The notes under the pieces: model-generated | What the model was told of the DNA's origin: nothing | Seen by the model: the letters and a program-made list of their open reading frames with translations, nothing else | Databases searched by the model: none | Assembly: GCF_001514065.1 (NCBI RefSeq) | Contig: NZ_KQ948431.1 | Span: 424,512-488,511 of the forward strand | DNA from: Streptomyces antibioticus | Lineage (GTDB): Bacteria; Actinomycetota; Actinomycetes; Streptomycetales; Streptomycetaceae | Reading direction: 5' to 3' | Length of the DNA: 64,000 nucleotides | Made by a program: the position numbers and the translations under genes | Part shown: one piece after another, positions 25,175 through 33,805 of the stretch | Position numbering within the stretch: the stretch's first letter is position 1 | How the letters are laid out: every line of letters starts with the position of its first letter

Positions 25175-26847
25175 GACTGCTCCAGATACCGGTGGACGAG
25201 CATCACGGCCATGGCTCCCTCTCCGACGGCGGACGCGACCCGCTTGGCGGACTCGGCGCGCGCGTCGCCCGCCACGAACACCCCGGGGATGTTGGTCTCC
25301 AGGTGGTACGGCGGCCGGTCCAGCTCCCAGCCCGCCGGCGGCCGTCCGTCGGCGGTCAGGTCGGGCCCCGCCAGGATGAACCCGTGGCCGTCGCGCAGCA
25401 CCGTGCCGTCCAGCCAGTCGGTGAGCGGGGCCGCGCCGATGAACACGAACATCCACTGCGCGTCGACGAGTTCGGTGTGCCCGGTGTCGACGTCGCGCAG
25501 GGTGAGCTGCTCCAGATGGTCGGAGCCGTGGGCCGCCTCGACGACGGTCCGCGCGCGGACCGAGATGTTGGGCGCCTCGTTGATCTGCTGGATCAGGTAG
25601 TGGGACATGGACGCGGCCAGGTCGGGGCCGCGCACCAGCAGGGTCACCGACTTGGCGCCCTTGGACAGGTACATCGCCGCCTGCCCGGCCGAGTTGGCGC
25701 CGCCCACGATGTAGATGTCCTGCCCCTGGCAGGACGCCGCCTCGGTCAACGCCGAGCCGTAGTACACCCCGCACCCGGTCAGATCGGTGCAGCCCGGCGC
25801 CTCCAACTGCCGGTACGACACACCCGTCGCCAGGATCACGCTGTGCGCGGCGATCGCCGAGCCGTCGGAGAACCGTACGACCCTCGCGGCCCCGTTGATC
25901 TCCAGGGCCGTCACATCGCGCGCGGTGAGGATCTCGGCACCGAACTTCGCGGCCTGGCGGCGGGCGCGGTCGGTGAGCTGGGCGCCGGACACGCCGTCCG
26001 GGAAGCCGAGGTAGTTCTCGATCCGGGAGCTCTGCCCGGCCTGCCCGCCGGTCGCCGACCGTTCCACGAGCACGGTCCGCAGGCCCTCGGACGCCCCGTA
26101 CACGGCCGAGCCGAGCCCGGCCGGACCGCCGCCGATGACGACCAGGTCGTAGAACTCGGCCGTGGGCGTGGTCGCGAGGCCCACCTGCGCGGCCAGCTCC
26201 GGCGCCTCGGGCGCGACCAGCGGAGTGCCGTCCGGCGTGACCACCAGCGGCAGACTCTGCGCGTCCGCACCGGCTGCCGCCAGCAGCCGCTGCCCCTCGG
26301 GCTCGTCGGCCGAGTACCAGCGGTACGGCACCTGGTTGCGGGCCAGGAACTCGCGGACGTCGGAGGAGCGCGCCGACCAGCGGTGCCCGACCACCTTGGT
26401 GGCGGGCACGGGCCGGTAGTCACTGCACTTCCAGGCGTCCAGCAGGTCGTCGAGGACCGGGTAGAGCTTCTCCTCCGGCGGGTCCCACGGCTTGAGCAGA
26501 TAGTGGTCGAGATCGACGACGTTGATCGCGTCGATCGCCGCGCTGGTGTCCGCGTACGCCGTCAGCAGCACCCGGCGCGCGCCCGGGTACACGTCCAGGG
26601 CCTGCTCCAGGAACTCGATGCCGTTCATCTGCGGCATCCGGTAGTCGGCGAGGATCACCGCGACCAGGTCGCCGCGCAGCTTCAGCTCGCGCAGCGCCTC
26701 CAGCGCGGACTCGCCGGACTCGGCGCGCACGATGCGGTACGACTCGCCGTAGCGCCGCCGCAGGTCTCGGGCGACGGCACGGGACACTCCCGGGTCGTCG
26801 TCCACGGTCAGGATGACGGTCCGCGCTGTTTCGGCGGCCTGTGCCAT
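25171..26847 (-). CDS. Response regulator fused to thioredoxin-reductase-like flavoprotein
   Basis: A 558-residue fusion. Residues 10-125 are a receiver domain (acidic DDD at 16-18, phosphoacceptor Asp68 in LADYRMP, Lys119). Residues about 150-222 look like a thioredoxin/glutaredoxin-fold segment without its CxxC (GHRWSARSSDVREFL). Residues 230-558 are a FAD/NAD(P) pyridine-nucleotide reductase (VIGGGPAG, IVGGANSAGQAA, GVFVAGDAR). The TrxR redox site CATCDG reads CGVYYG here (Cys359, Tyr362), so the second cysteine is missing. GGGAG lies 5 bases before ATG 26847. First gene of the operon with the kinase and zinc-finger genes. Confidence 0.92.
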   Translation of the reverse strand: MAQAAETARTVILTVDDDPGVSRAVARDLRRRYGESYRIVRAESGESALEALRELKLRGDLVAVILADYRMPQMNGIEFLEQALDVYPGARRVLLTAYADTSAAIDAINVVDLDHYLLKPWDPPEEKLYPVLDDLLDAWKCSDYRPVPATKVVGHRWSARSSDVREFLARNQVPYRWYSADEPEGQRLLAAAGADAQSLPLVVTPDGTPLVAPEAPELAAQVGLATTPTAEFYDLVVIGGGPAGLGSAVYGASEGLRTVLVERSATGGQAGQSSRIENYLGFPDGVSGAQLTDRARRQAAKFGAEILTARDVTALEINGAARVVRFSDGSAIAAHSVILATGVSYRQLEAPGCTDLTGCGVYYGSALTEAASCQGQDIYIVGGANSAGQAAMYLSKGAKSVTLLVRGPDLAASMSHYLIQQINEAPNISVRARTVVEAAHGSDHLEQLTLRDVDTGHTELVDAQWMFVFIGAAPLTDWLDGTVLRDGHGFILAGPDLTADGRPPAGWELDRPPYHLETNIPGVFVAGDARAESAKRVASAVGEGAMAVMLVHRYLEQS

Positions 26848-26913
26848 GCGTCTCCCACCCCGGGTTGTCGGCTGTGGCTGTCGCCCATCGTATGTTCGAA
26901 CGTCCTGCTTCGC

Positions 26914-27273
26914 TCAGGTATGCGGGGTCCCGCCGCTCAGCACGCAGAACTCGTTGCCCTCGGGATCGAGGAGCGTGACCCAGGAGAAGCCCTCGTACGC
27001 GGGGCCTGCGGGCCGGGCGCCGAGGGCCAGGAGCCGGGCGACCTCGGCCGCCTGGTCGTCGGGGCGGAAGTCGAGATGGAGCCGGTTCTTGATCGTCTTG
27101 CCCTCGGGGACCGGGGCGAAGAGGAGGCCCGGCAGGCGGTCCTTCTCCGGGCGGATCTCGTACTCCTCGGGGTCGTCGTTGACGACGACCCAGCCCAGCG
27201 CCTCGGTCCACCAGCGGCCCAGGGCCGCGGGATCGGCCGCGTCCACGTTCACTTGTTCCCACACCAGGCTCAT
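26914..27273 (-). CDS. VOC/glyoxalase-fold protein
   Basis: A 119-residue vicinal-oxygen-chelate fold protein (VNVDAADPAALGRWWTEAL at the N-terminus, LHLDF in the middle, TLLDPEGNEFCVL at the end). The His and Glu positions of metal-binding members are partly present. Such single-domain proteins include drug-binding and dioxygenase-like members; no specific role can be assigned. ATG 27273 is the natural start but lacks a clear ribosome binding site. Divergent from the universal stress gene. Confidence 0.8.
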   Translation of the reverse strand: MSLVWEQVNVDAADPAALGRWWTEALGWVVVNDDPEEYEIRPEKDRLPGLLFAPVPEGKTIKNRLHLDFRPDDQAAEVARLLALGARPAGPAYEGFSWVTLLDPEGNEFCVLSGGTPHT

Positions 27274-27336
27274 GGCGGCAGCGTAGTGAAGACTGGGGGC
27301 AGCCGCCTGATCATTTGCACCGAGGGAGACAGCCGT

Positions 27337-28215
27337 ATGACGCGCCCGATCACCGTGGGTTTCGACGGAACCGAGGAGAGCCTCGCCGCGCTGGACTGGG
27401 CGGCGCGGGAGGCGGTCCGCCGGGGTCTTGAGCTGCGGGTGGTGCAGGCCTGGCGGTTCCAGGCGGACGTGGCGATCGACGTGCTGTCCGACCCGGAGAC
27501 CCAGGCCGGCTGGGTGCGCGACGCGCTGGCCGAGGCCGCCGAGGCCGTCGCCGTGCGCCACCACGGGCTCGTCGTGACCACCGACGTCCTGGAGGGCGGC
27601 ACCGTCGAGGCGCTGGTGGAGGCCGCGGCGGGCGCCGAGCTGCTGGTGCTGGGCTCGCGCGGGCACGGCCCGGTCGTCGGATTCCTGCTCGGCTCGGTCG
27701 GCCAGCAGGTGATCGCGGAGGCGGTACGGCCCGTCGTGCTGGTCCGCGCCGGGGACGACCCGACCGCCGAGGCCGCCGGCCGGGAGATCGTCGTCGGCCA
27801 GCAGGGCGAGGACCCCGAGGACAGCGCCGCCGCCCTCGGGTTCGCCTTCGAGACGGCCGCCGCGCGCGGGGCGACGGTACGGGCGGTACGGGCCTGGACG
27901 CTGCCCCCGGTGTTCGCCTACAGCCCCGGCTCGCTGAAGCTCCTCGACGAGGCGGGCGGTCTGGAGCCGCGCGAGAAGCAGGCGCTTCAGTCGGCTCTGG
28001 AGCCGTGGCGGGAGCGCTTCCCGGACGTCCCCGTCGTCGAGCACATCGAGATGGGCAGCGCCGGTCAGGTGCTGCTGTCGGTGGCGGCGCGTGCCCAGCT
28101 GATGGTCGTCGGCCGCCGGGCCCGTCGTACCGCCGTGGGAGCGCGCATCGGATCGGTCGCGCACGGCGTGCTGCACCACGCGGGCTGCCCGGTGGCCGTG
28201 GTCCCGCCGGCCTGA
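27337..28215 (+). CDS. Tandem universal stress protein (two UspA domains)
   Basis: A 292-residue protein with two UspA domains (about 1-143 and 150-292). The first has the ATP-binding loop GSRGHGPVVGFLLGS; the second has GRRARRTAVGARIGS. These ATP-binding proteins accumulate in stress and stationary phase. GGGAGA lies 7 bases before ATG 27337. It ends 2 bases before the stop of the convergent DUF4032 gene, so the two transcripts must overlap or share a bidirectional end. Confidence 0.92.
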   Translation: MTRPITVGFDGTEESLAALDWAAREAVRRGLELRVVQAWRFQADVAIDVLSDPETQAGWVRDALAEAAEAVAVRHHGLVVTTDVLEGGTVEALVEAAAGAELLVLGSRGHGPVVGFLLGSVGQQVIAEAVRPVVLVRAGDDPTAEAAGREIVVGQQGEDPEDSAAALGFAFETAAARGATVRAVRAWTLPPVFAYSPGSLKLLDEAGGLEPREKQALQSALEPWRERFPDVPVVEHIEMGSAGQVLLSVAARAQLMVVGRRARRTAVGARIGSVAHGVLHHAGCPVAVVPPA

Positions 28216-28216
28216 G

Positions 28217-29458
28217 TCACTCCGCCACGGGCTCGGTCGGGATCAGCGTCTCGCGGGCCTTGGGGAGGATGTTCTCGATGTAGTCCTCGACCACCGCGTC
28301 CAGAGGGATGTCGTGCTGCGCCCGCTCGGACAGGTACCAGCGGTGTTCCAGCAGCTCGTGGTAGATCTCGGCCGGGTCCATCGAACCGCGCAGTTCCACC
28401 GGCACGGCACGCACGGTCGGCCGGAACACGTCCCGCACCCAGCGGTGCGCGAGCACCTCGGGGCGGGCGCCGAGGGGGTCGCCCGGGGCGTAGTCGTCCT
28501 GGGTGGCCATCCAGCTCTCCAGGTCGTTCAGCAGCCGCCGGGCCTGGTTCTCCTCGGTGTCCAGGCCCGTCAGCCGCAGCAGCTGGCGCTGGTGGTGGCC
28601 GGCGTCGACGACCTTGGGCACGAAGGTGACCGTGTCGCCGTTGTTCGCGTGCTCGATCTGCATCTCGGCCACGTCGAAACCGAGGTCGTTGAGGCGGCGG
28701 ATGCGGCGCTCGATGTAGTGGTACTTGCCCGCCGGGTACACCGAGGTGCGGGTCAGCTCCTCCCACAGGCTCCGGTAGCGCTCGCAGATCTCCATGCCGA
28801 ACGCGATCGCGTCGACGGAGGGGTGCAGCGCCCCCGAGGCCTCCAGGTCCAGGAGCTCGCCGCTGATGTTCACCCGGGCCAGGTCGAGGTCGTACTCGCG
28901 CTGTCCGTTGCTGAGCTGGGGGTGCAGCTCACCGGTCTCGGCGTCGACGAGATACGCGGCGTAGGCGCCCGCGTCCCGGCGGAAGAGGGTGTTGGACAGG
29001 GAGCAGTCGCCCCACGCGAACCCGGCCAGGTGCAGGCGGACGAGGAGGACGGCCAGGGCGTCCATGAGGCGGTGCATGGTCGCGGGCCGCATCGTCGTCT
29101 CGAACATCGACCGGTACGGCATCGAGCCGCCCAGATGCCGGGTGACCAGGACGGACTCCAACGGATTGCCGTCGGCGTCGGTGCGGCCCGTGACCACGGC
29201 GAGCGGGTCCACGGAGGGGATGGCGAGCCGGTCGAGATCGCGGAGCATGTCGTACTCGTTGAGGGCGGGCCGCTCGGCGAGCTCCTTGACGGCGATGACC
29301 TCGTCGCCGGCCCGGGCGTAACGCACCACGTGCCGGGATATGCCGCGCGGCAGCGGGACCAGGACCTCTTCCGGCCACTCCTCCAGGGGAACGTCCCACG
29401 GCAGCTCCAGCAGGAGCACGGGATGCTCCGGGTTCGTCGCGCTGATCTGCAGTGCCAT
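28217..29458 (-). CDS. DUF4032 kinase-like protein
   Basis: A 413-residue protein. The N-terminal two-thirds resemble small-molecule kinases of the Kdo/WaaP and aminoglycoside-kinase fold: a lysine in VIAVKELAERPALNEY, a catalytic-loop-like GFAWGDCSLSNTLF (Asp and Asn spaced as in HGDxxxxN), and a metal-site-like LVDAETGEL. The C-terminal part is the DUF4032 domain (about 270-370). The substrate is unknown. GAGGA precedes ATG 29458 by about 12 bases. A 14-bp tandem repeat fills its leader. Confidence 0.8.
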   Translation of the reverse strand: MALQISATNPEHPVLLLELPWDVPLEEWPEEVLVPLPRGISRHVVRYARAGDEVIAVKELAERPALNEYDMLRDLDRLAIPSVDPLAVVTGRTDADGNPLESVLVTRHLGGSMPYRSMFETTMRPATMHRLMDALAVLLVRLHLAGFAWGDCSLSNTLFRRDAGAYAAYLVDAETGELHPQLSNGQREYDLDLARVNISGELLDLEASGALHPSVDAIAFGMEICERYRSLWEELTRTSVYPAGKYHYIERRIRRLNDLGFDVAEMQIEHANNGDTVTFVPKVVDAGHHQRQLLRLTGLDTEENQARRLLNDLESWMATQDDYAPGDPLGARPEVLAHRWVRDVFRPTVRAVPVELRGSMDPAEIYHELLEHRWYLSERAQHDIPLDAVVEDYIENILPKARETLIPTEPVAE

Positions 29459-29472
29459 GGGCCGTTCGTCCT

Positions 29473-29540
29473 CGTCTCGCGGAGACCGTGTTGCGGAGAT
29501 CGTCTCGCGGTGATCGTCTCGCCGTGATCGTCACCTCACC
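29473..29540. repeat. 14-bp tandem repeat in the leader of the DUF4032 gene
   Basis: Units CGTCTCGCGGAGAC (29473-29486), 29487-29500, 29501-29514 and 29515-29528 follow without gaps, with a partial fifth at 29529. Units 3 and 4 differ at one base. The array sits between the metallo-hydrolase stop and the DUF4032 ribosome binding site. Confidence 0.8.
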
Positions 29541-30287
29541 TTAGAGCGCGCGCTCCTTGGCCAGAAGTGCCGCTTCACGGACTGGACCGCGGTGCGCCGG
29601 ACCGTGCCCCGGCAGCATGAGCTCGCCGTCCAGCTCCGCGAGGACGTCCAGCGAGGCGACGGCACGGGCGCGCTCGCGGTGGAACATGTCCGGCAGCAGC
29701 TGCGGGCCCTCGATCCGCGAGGTGGCGTGACCGCTCACCAGGGCGTCCCCGGAGATCAGCACGCCGGCCTCCGGGAGGTGGAAGGCGACGTGGCCGTCGG
29801 TGTGGCCCGGCGTGTGCACCGGGACCGGGCGGCCGGGCAGGTCCAGCGGACCGGGCTTGGGGAACGCCTCCGGCGCGGTCACCGGGACGTGCGTCGTGCC
29901 GCCGGAGCGGATCGCGTGCAGCGCCCACGGCACGACGCCTGGCCGCCAGCCGTTTTTCAGCACGTCCCCGACGGTGACCTGGTGCAGGAACTCCCGCCGG
30001 GCGTGCGGCACTTCGGCCTCGTGCAGGAGGACCGGCGTGCCGTACGCGGTGCGCAGATGCTCGGCGGAGCCGAGGTGGTCGTTGTGGGCGTGCGTGATCA
30101 GCACCGCCGTGACGGCCTCCGGTGAACCGGCCACCTGGGTGAGGGAGTCGAGGAGCAGTTCGCGGTCCCCGGGATAGCCGGTGTCGACGAGGGTGACCGC
30201 GTCGCCGTCCGTCAGGATCACCCAGTTGGTGTTGGAGCCGTGCACCAGGTAGGTGCCGTCGGCGACTTGCTGCACTTCAGCCCGCAT
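29541..30287 (-). CDS. MBL-fold metallo-hydrolase
   Basis: A 248-residue metallo-beta-lactamase-fold hydrolase with the metal motif THAHNDH (about residues 65-71), a second His in PVPVHTPGHTDGH, the bridging Asp in ISGDALV and a final His in LPGHGPAH. This places it in the glyoxalase II-like branch; the substrate is unknown (thioesters, lactones and lactams are possible). No signal peptide. ATG 30287 follows GCGGGA. It is on the same strand as the DUF4032 gene, 82 bases upstream of it. Confidence 0.87.
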   Translation of the reverse strand: MRAEVQQVADGTYLVHGSNTNWVILTDGDAVTLVDTGYPGDRELLLDSLTQVAGSPEAVTAVLITHAHNDHLGSAEHLRTAYGTPVLLHEAEVPHARREFLHQVTVGDVLKNGWRPGVVPWALHAIRSGGTTHVPVTAPEAFPKPGPLDLPGRPVPVHTPGHTDGHVAFHLPEAGVLISGDALVSGHATSRIEGPQLLPDMFHRERARAVASLDVLAELDGELMLPGHGPAHRGPVREAALLAKERAL

Positions 30288-30370
30288 GATCGTCCCGCCC
30301 GATGAGGAGGTTCCCTGCTCGACGGGGGCATCACATCAGATGGGGCAGCAGGGGTGCGAGGCGGGGGGAA

Positions 30371-30405
30371 GGGCTGCCTCCGGCACCGTCCGCCGGAGGC
30401 AGCCC
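30371..30405 (-). terminator. Strong hairpin after the AlkB gene
   Basis: A perfect 14-base stem (30371-30384 with 30392-30405; arms GGGCTGCCTCCGGC) closes a 7-base loop, 32 bases beyond the alkB-type stop and before the metallo-hydrolase promoter region. Confidence 0.85.
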
Positions 30406-30437
30406 CCTGCGTGCTCCGAAGCGGCCGCCTCTCCGCC

Positions 30438-31067
30438 TCAGTGCACGCCGTGCGGGCGGAACTGGACGCTGATGCGCGGTCCCGCGGCGCGCGTGGTCTT
30501 CGGTACGCAGTGCTCCCAGGTCCGCTGGCAGGTGCCGCCCATCACGATCAGATCGCCGTGGCCCAGCGGGCGCCGGACCGTGCCCGCGCCACCGCGCACC
30601 GGGCGCAGCAGCAGGTCGCGGGGCGCGCCGACGGACAGGATGGCGACCATCGTGTTCTCACGGGCGCCCCGGCCGATCCGGTCGCCGTGCCAGGCCACGC
30701 TGTCCCGGCCGTCGCGGTAGTAGCAGAGCCCGGCGGTGGTGAACGGCTCGCCCAGCTCGCCGGCGTAGTGCGCGCTGAGCGCCTCGCGTGCCTCGGTCAG
30801 CACCGGGTGGGGGAGGACGTCGTCGCGGCCGTAATACGCGAGCAGGCGGGGGACGTCGACGACGTTGTCGTACATCTTCCGTCGCTCGGCGCGCCAGGGG
30901 ACCTCGGCGGCGAGCTGTTCGAACAGGGTGTCGGAGCCCGCCAGCCAGCCGGGCAACACGTCGATCCAGGCGCCGGAACCGAGCTCGGTGCGGGTGACTC
31001 CGTCGAGGGGGCCGAGGCTCAGGCGGTCGGTCTGGTCGAAGAGGGAGGCCTGGAGGTGCGTGGACAT
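30438..31067 (-). CDS. alkB: AlkB-type 2-oxoglutarate/Fe(II) dioxygenase
   Basis: A 209-residue AlkB homologue that would demethylate alkylated bases in DNA or RNA. The iron ligands are visible as HGD in VAWHGDRIG (about residue 126), the distal His in WEHCVP, and the 2-oxoglutarate arginine in RISVQFRPHG at the C-terminus. ATG 31067 is chosen because upstream starts lie within the promoter region; the ribosome binding site is weak. The gene is divergent from a TetR-type regulator with palindromic operators between, so the two may share control. Confidence 0.88.
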   Translation of the reverse strand: MSTHLQASLFDQTDRLSLGPLDGVTRTELGSGAWIDVLPGWLAGSDTLFEQLAAEVPWRAERRKMYDNVVDVPRLLAYYGRDDVLPHPVLTEAREALSAHYAGELGEPFTTAGLCYYRDGRDSVAWHGDRIGRGARENTMVAILSVGAPRDLLLRPVRGGAGTVRRPLGHGDLIVMGGTCQRTWEHCVPKTTRAAGPRISVQFRPHGVH

Positions 31068-31132
31068 GGAACCAGCGTACGCCTTATTCGAAAATCTGTT
31101 CCCATAGAAATCTGCTGGATTCCTGGCCCTTT

Positions 31133-31166
31133 CGATACATCGATGTATCGGATACATTCGCGTATC
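31133..31166. promoter_or_regulatory. Two adjacent palindromic operators (GATAC...GTATC)
   Basis: CGATACATCGATGTATCG (31133-31150) is a perfect 18-bp palindrome; GATAC-attcgc-GTATC (31151-31166) is a second copy of the outer half-sites directly beside it. They lie 26-60 bases before the TetR start and 66-100 bases before alkB, as expected for a self-regulating TetR repressor. Confidence 0.75.
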
Positions 31167-31191
31167 GAACGGGAGGACGGGGAGGACGGCC

Positions 31192-31815
31192 TTGGAGACA
31201 GCGCGGCGCGTGACGAAGCGGCGGGTGCGCACCCGCGCCAATCTGCTCGACGCCGCCTTCGCGGTCTTCGCGGCCAAAGGCTTCGGGCGCGTCTCCATCG
31301 AGGAGGTCTGCGAGGCCGCCGGATACAGCCGGGGCGCCTTCTACTCGAACTTCGACAGCCTCGACGAGCTGTTCTTCGCCCTCTACCGGGAACGCGCCGA
31401 CCTGATCGCGGACCAGGTGTCCGGGGCGCTCGCCCTGGACGGGCCCGACCTCGACGTCCCCGCCGCCGTCGACCGCGTCACCGAGGTACTGCTCCTCGAC
31501 CGGGACTGGCTGCTGGTCAAGACGGACTTCCTGGTGCACGCCGCCCGGGAACCCGCCGTCGCCGAGACCCTGCTCGAACACCGGGCGCGGCTGCGCGAGG
31601 CGATCCGGGAACGGCTCGCCCGCGCGCGCGGCCACACCGCACTGCCCGCCGTCCTCGCCGACCTGGACGGCGCCGCCCACGCCGTCGTCGCCGCGTACGA
31701 CGGCGTCACCACCCAACTGCTGCTCGACCGGGATGTGGCACACGCCCGCGTCTGGCTCAAGCAACTGCTCACCGCGCTGCTGACCGACGGCAGTACCACC
31801 GACACCACCGCATGA
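31192..31815 (+). CDS. TetR family transcriptional regulator
   Basis: A 207-residue repressor: N-terminal helix-turn-helix (about 12-58; AAFAVFAAKGFGRVSIEEVCEAAG, YSRGAFYSNF) and a ligand-binding helical core. The TTG start at 31192 is supported by GGAGGA 6 bases upstream. It lies directly downstream of palindromic operators and 16 bases upstream of a FAD dehydrogenase gene, so it probably represses itself and that gene. The inducing ligand is unknown. Confidence 0.88.
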   Translation: METARRVTKRRVRTRANLLDAAFAVFAAKGFGRVSIEEVCEAAGYSRGAFYSNFDSLDELFFALYRERADLIADQVSGALALDGPDLDVPAAVDRVTEVLLLDRDWLLVKTDFLVHAAREPAVAETLLEHRARLREAIRERLARARGHTALPAVLADLDGAAHAVVAAYDGVTTQLLLDRDVAHARVWLKQLLTALLTDGSTTDTTA

Positions 31816-31831
31816 GGAAGGGACGGTCGCC

Positions 31832-33505
31832 ATGGATGCCGACGTCATCATCGTCGGAGCCGGCCTCGCCGGTCTGGTCGCCGCGCACGAACTGACCAGC
31901 CAGGGCCGCCGGGTCGCCCTGGTCGACCAGGAGAACGCCGCCAACCTCGGCGGACAGGCCTTCTGGTCCTTCGGCGGGCTGTTCCTCGTCGACTCCCCGG
32001 AGCAGCGACGGCTCGGCATCAAGGACTCCTTCGACCTGGCCTGGAGCGACTGGCAGGGCAGCGCCGGCTTCGACCGAGTCGACGACGAGGACTCCTGGGC
32101 GGTGCGCTGGGCGCGCGCTTACGTCGAGTTCGCGGCCGGTGAGAAGCGGTCCTGGCTGGAGGGGCACGGCATCAAGTTCCTGCCCACGGTCGGCTGGGCC
32201 GAGCGCGGTGACCTGCGCGCGCACGGGCACGGCAACTCCGTGCCGCGCTTCCACATCGCCTGGGGCACCGGCACCGGCGTGGTCGAGCCCTTCGTGAACC
32301 ACGCCAAGCAGGCCGCCCGCGACGGACTGCTGACCTTCTACCACCGCCACCAGGTCGACGCGCTCGTCGTCGAGGACGGCCACGCCCGCGGCGTACGCGG
32401 CACCGTCCTCGCCGAGGACAACTCCGCGCGCGGCGTGCAGTCCAGCCGCGACCGCGTCGGCGACTTCGAACTCACCGCCCAGGCCGTCGTCGTCACCACC
32501 GGCGGCATCGGCGCCAACCACGACATCGTGCGCCGCTACTGGCCCGAGCGCCTCGGCACCCCGCCCGCCGAGATGGTCACCGGCGTCCCCGCCTACGTCG
32601 ACGGCCGCATGCTCGACATCAGCGCCGAGGCGGGCGTACGGCTCGTCAACCGCGACCGCATGTGGCACTACACCGAGGGCCTGCAGAACTGGGACCCGAT
32701 CTGGCCCGGCCACGGCATCCGCATCCTGCCCGGCCCGTCCTCCCTGTGGTTCGACGCCCTCGGCCGCCGCCTTCCCGACCCGTGCCTGCCCGGTTACGAC
32801 ACCCTCGGCACCCTCAAGCACCTGCGCACCACCGAGGACATCGCCGGGTACGACCACTCCTGGTTCATCCTCACCCAGAAGATCATCGAGAAGGAGTTCG
32901 CGCTGTCGGGCTCCGAGCAGAACCCTGACATCACCGCCAAGGACCGCGTCGGCTTCCTCAAGACGCGTGTCCTCGGCAAGGGCGCCCCAGGTCCGGTCGA
33001 CGCGTTCCTGCGCAAGGGCGCGGACTTCGTGACGGCGCCCGGCCTGGAGGAACTCGTCGAGAAGATGAACGCCCTGACGGACAAGCCGCTCCTCGACGCC
33101 ACCGAGATCCGCCGCCAGATCGAGGCCCGCGACCTCCAGATCGCCAACCCGTACAGCAAGGACGCCCAGGTCCAGGGCATCCGCAACGCCCGCCGCTACA
33201 TCGGCGACAAACTCGGCCGCGTCGCCACCCCGCACCGCATCCTCGACCCCGAGGCCGGCCCGCTCATCGGCGTCAAGCTGCACATCCTGACCCGCAAGAC
33301 ACTCGGCGGCATCCAGACCGACCTGGACTCCCGGGCGTTGAGCGCCGACGGCACCCCGATCGAGGGCCTGTACGCGGCCGGCGAGGTGGCCGGCTTCGGC
33401 GGCGGCGGCGTCCACGGCTACAACGCCCTGGAAGGCACGTTCCTCGGCGGCTGCCTGTTCTCGGGCCGGGCGGCGGGGCGGGCGGCGGCGAAGCAGACGG
33501 GTTGA
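31832..33505 (+). CDS. FAD-binding dehydrogenase (fumarate reductase/ketosteroid dehydrogenase-like)
   Basis: A 557-residue flavoprotein with the N-terminal dinucleotide motif VIIVGAGLAGL, GGQAFWSFGG, VVTTGGIGAN in the middle and the C-terminal FAD segment LYAAGEVAGFGGGGVHGYNALEG. It belongs to the fumarate reductase/succinate dehydrogenase flavoprotein-like family that includes 3-ketosteroid delta1-dehydrogenases. No signal peptide. GGAAGG lies before ATG 31832. Co-transcription with the TetR gene suggests inducible breakdown of some hydrophobic compound; the substrate is not known. Confidence 0.88.
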   Translation: MDADVIIVGAGLAGLVAAHELTSQGRRVALVDQENAANLGGQAFWSFGGLFLVDSPEQRRLGIKDSFDLAWSDWQGSAGFDRVDDEDSWAVRWARAYVEFAAGEKRSWLEGHGIKFLPTVGWAERGDLRAHGHGNSVPRFHIAWGTGTGVVEPFVNHAKQAARDGLLTFYHRHQVDALVVEDGHARGVRGTVLAEDNSARGVQSSRDRVGDFELTAQAVVVTTGGIGANHDIVRRYWPERLGTPPAEMVTGVPAYVDGRMLDISAEAGVRLVNRDRMWHYTEGLQNWDPIWPGHGIRILPGPSSLWFDALGRRLPDPCLPGYDTLGTLKHLRTTEDIAGYDHSWFILTQKIIEKEFALSGSEQNPDITAKDRVGFLKTRVLGKGAPGPVDAFLRKGADFVTAPGLEELVEKMNALTDKPLLDATEIRRQIEARDLQIANPYSKDAQVQGIRNARRYIGDKLGRVATPHRILDPEAGPLIGVKLHILTRKTLGGIQTDLDSRALSADGTPIEGLYAAGEVAGFGGGGVHGYNALEGTFLGGCLFSGRAAGRAAAKQTG

Positions 33506-33805
33506 CGCGTTGACTGAGAGACGGCTGGTTGGGCGGGCTCGCCGGGGATGACAGGCGTGTGATCGGGGGCGTCAGCCGCGCAGGCGGGCTGTCGATGGGC
33601 GTGCCGGGGTGGCGTGAGTCTGACCGGCGGGCCCGTCGGGACGTCGGCCACGCGACTGGCGGCCGTTGAGCGGGCGAAGGCAGGCGACCCTCGGACCTAT
33701 GCCTCCGACAGGAGGGGGAGCGGGCCCGGCAGCTGTGATTGGCGGCCCGCCCCTCCGGCAGGCATGTGATCCGCGAGCCAGCCCCCCGGCAGACACGCCC
33801 TGGCC
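33506..33805. other. 300-base convergent gap, GC-rich, weakly repetitive
   Basis: I see no credible gene. The stretch has recurring GGCGGGC-type openings about 41-51 bases apart (near 33532, 33583, 33626), which may be a very degenerate tandem array like those at 10035 and 44375. No clear terminator hairpin. Confidence 0.35.

Noticed and set aside
20474-25600. A 1,708-codon open frame on the plus strand
   Set aside because: It is the antisense shadow of the LuxR/AAA regulator, zinc-finger, kinase and flavoprotein genes; high GC removes stop codons. Its translation is low-complexity Arg/Gly/Ala-rich and matches no fold.
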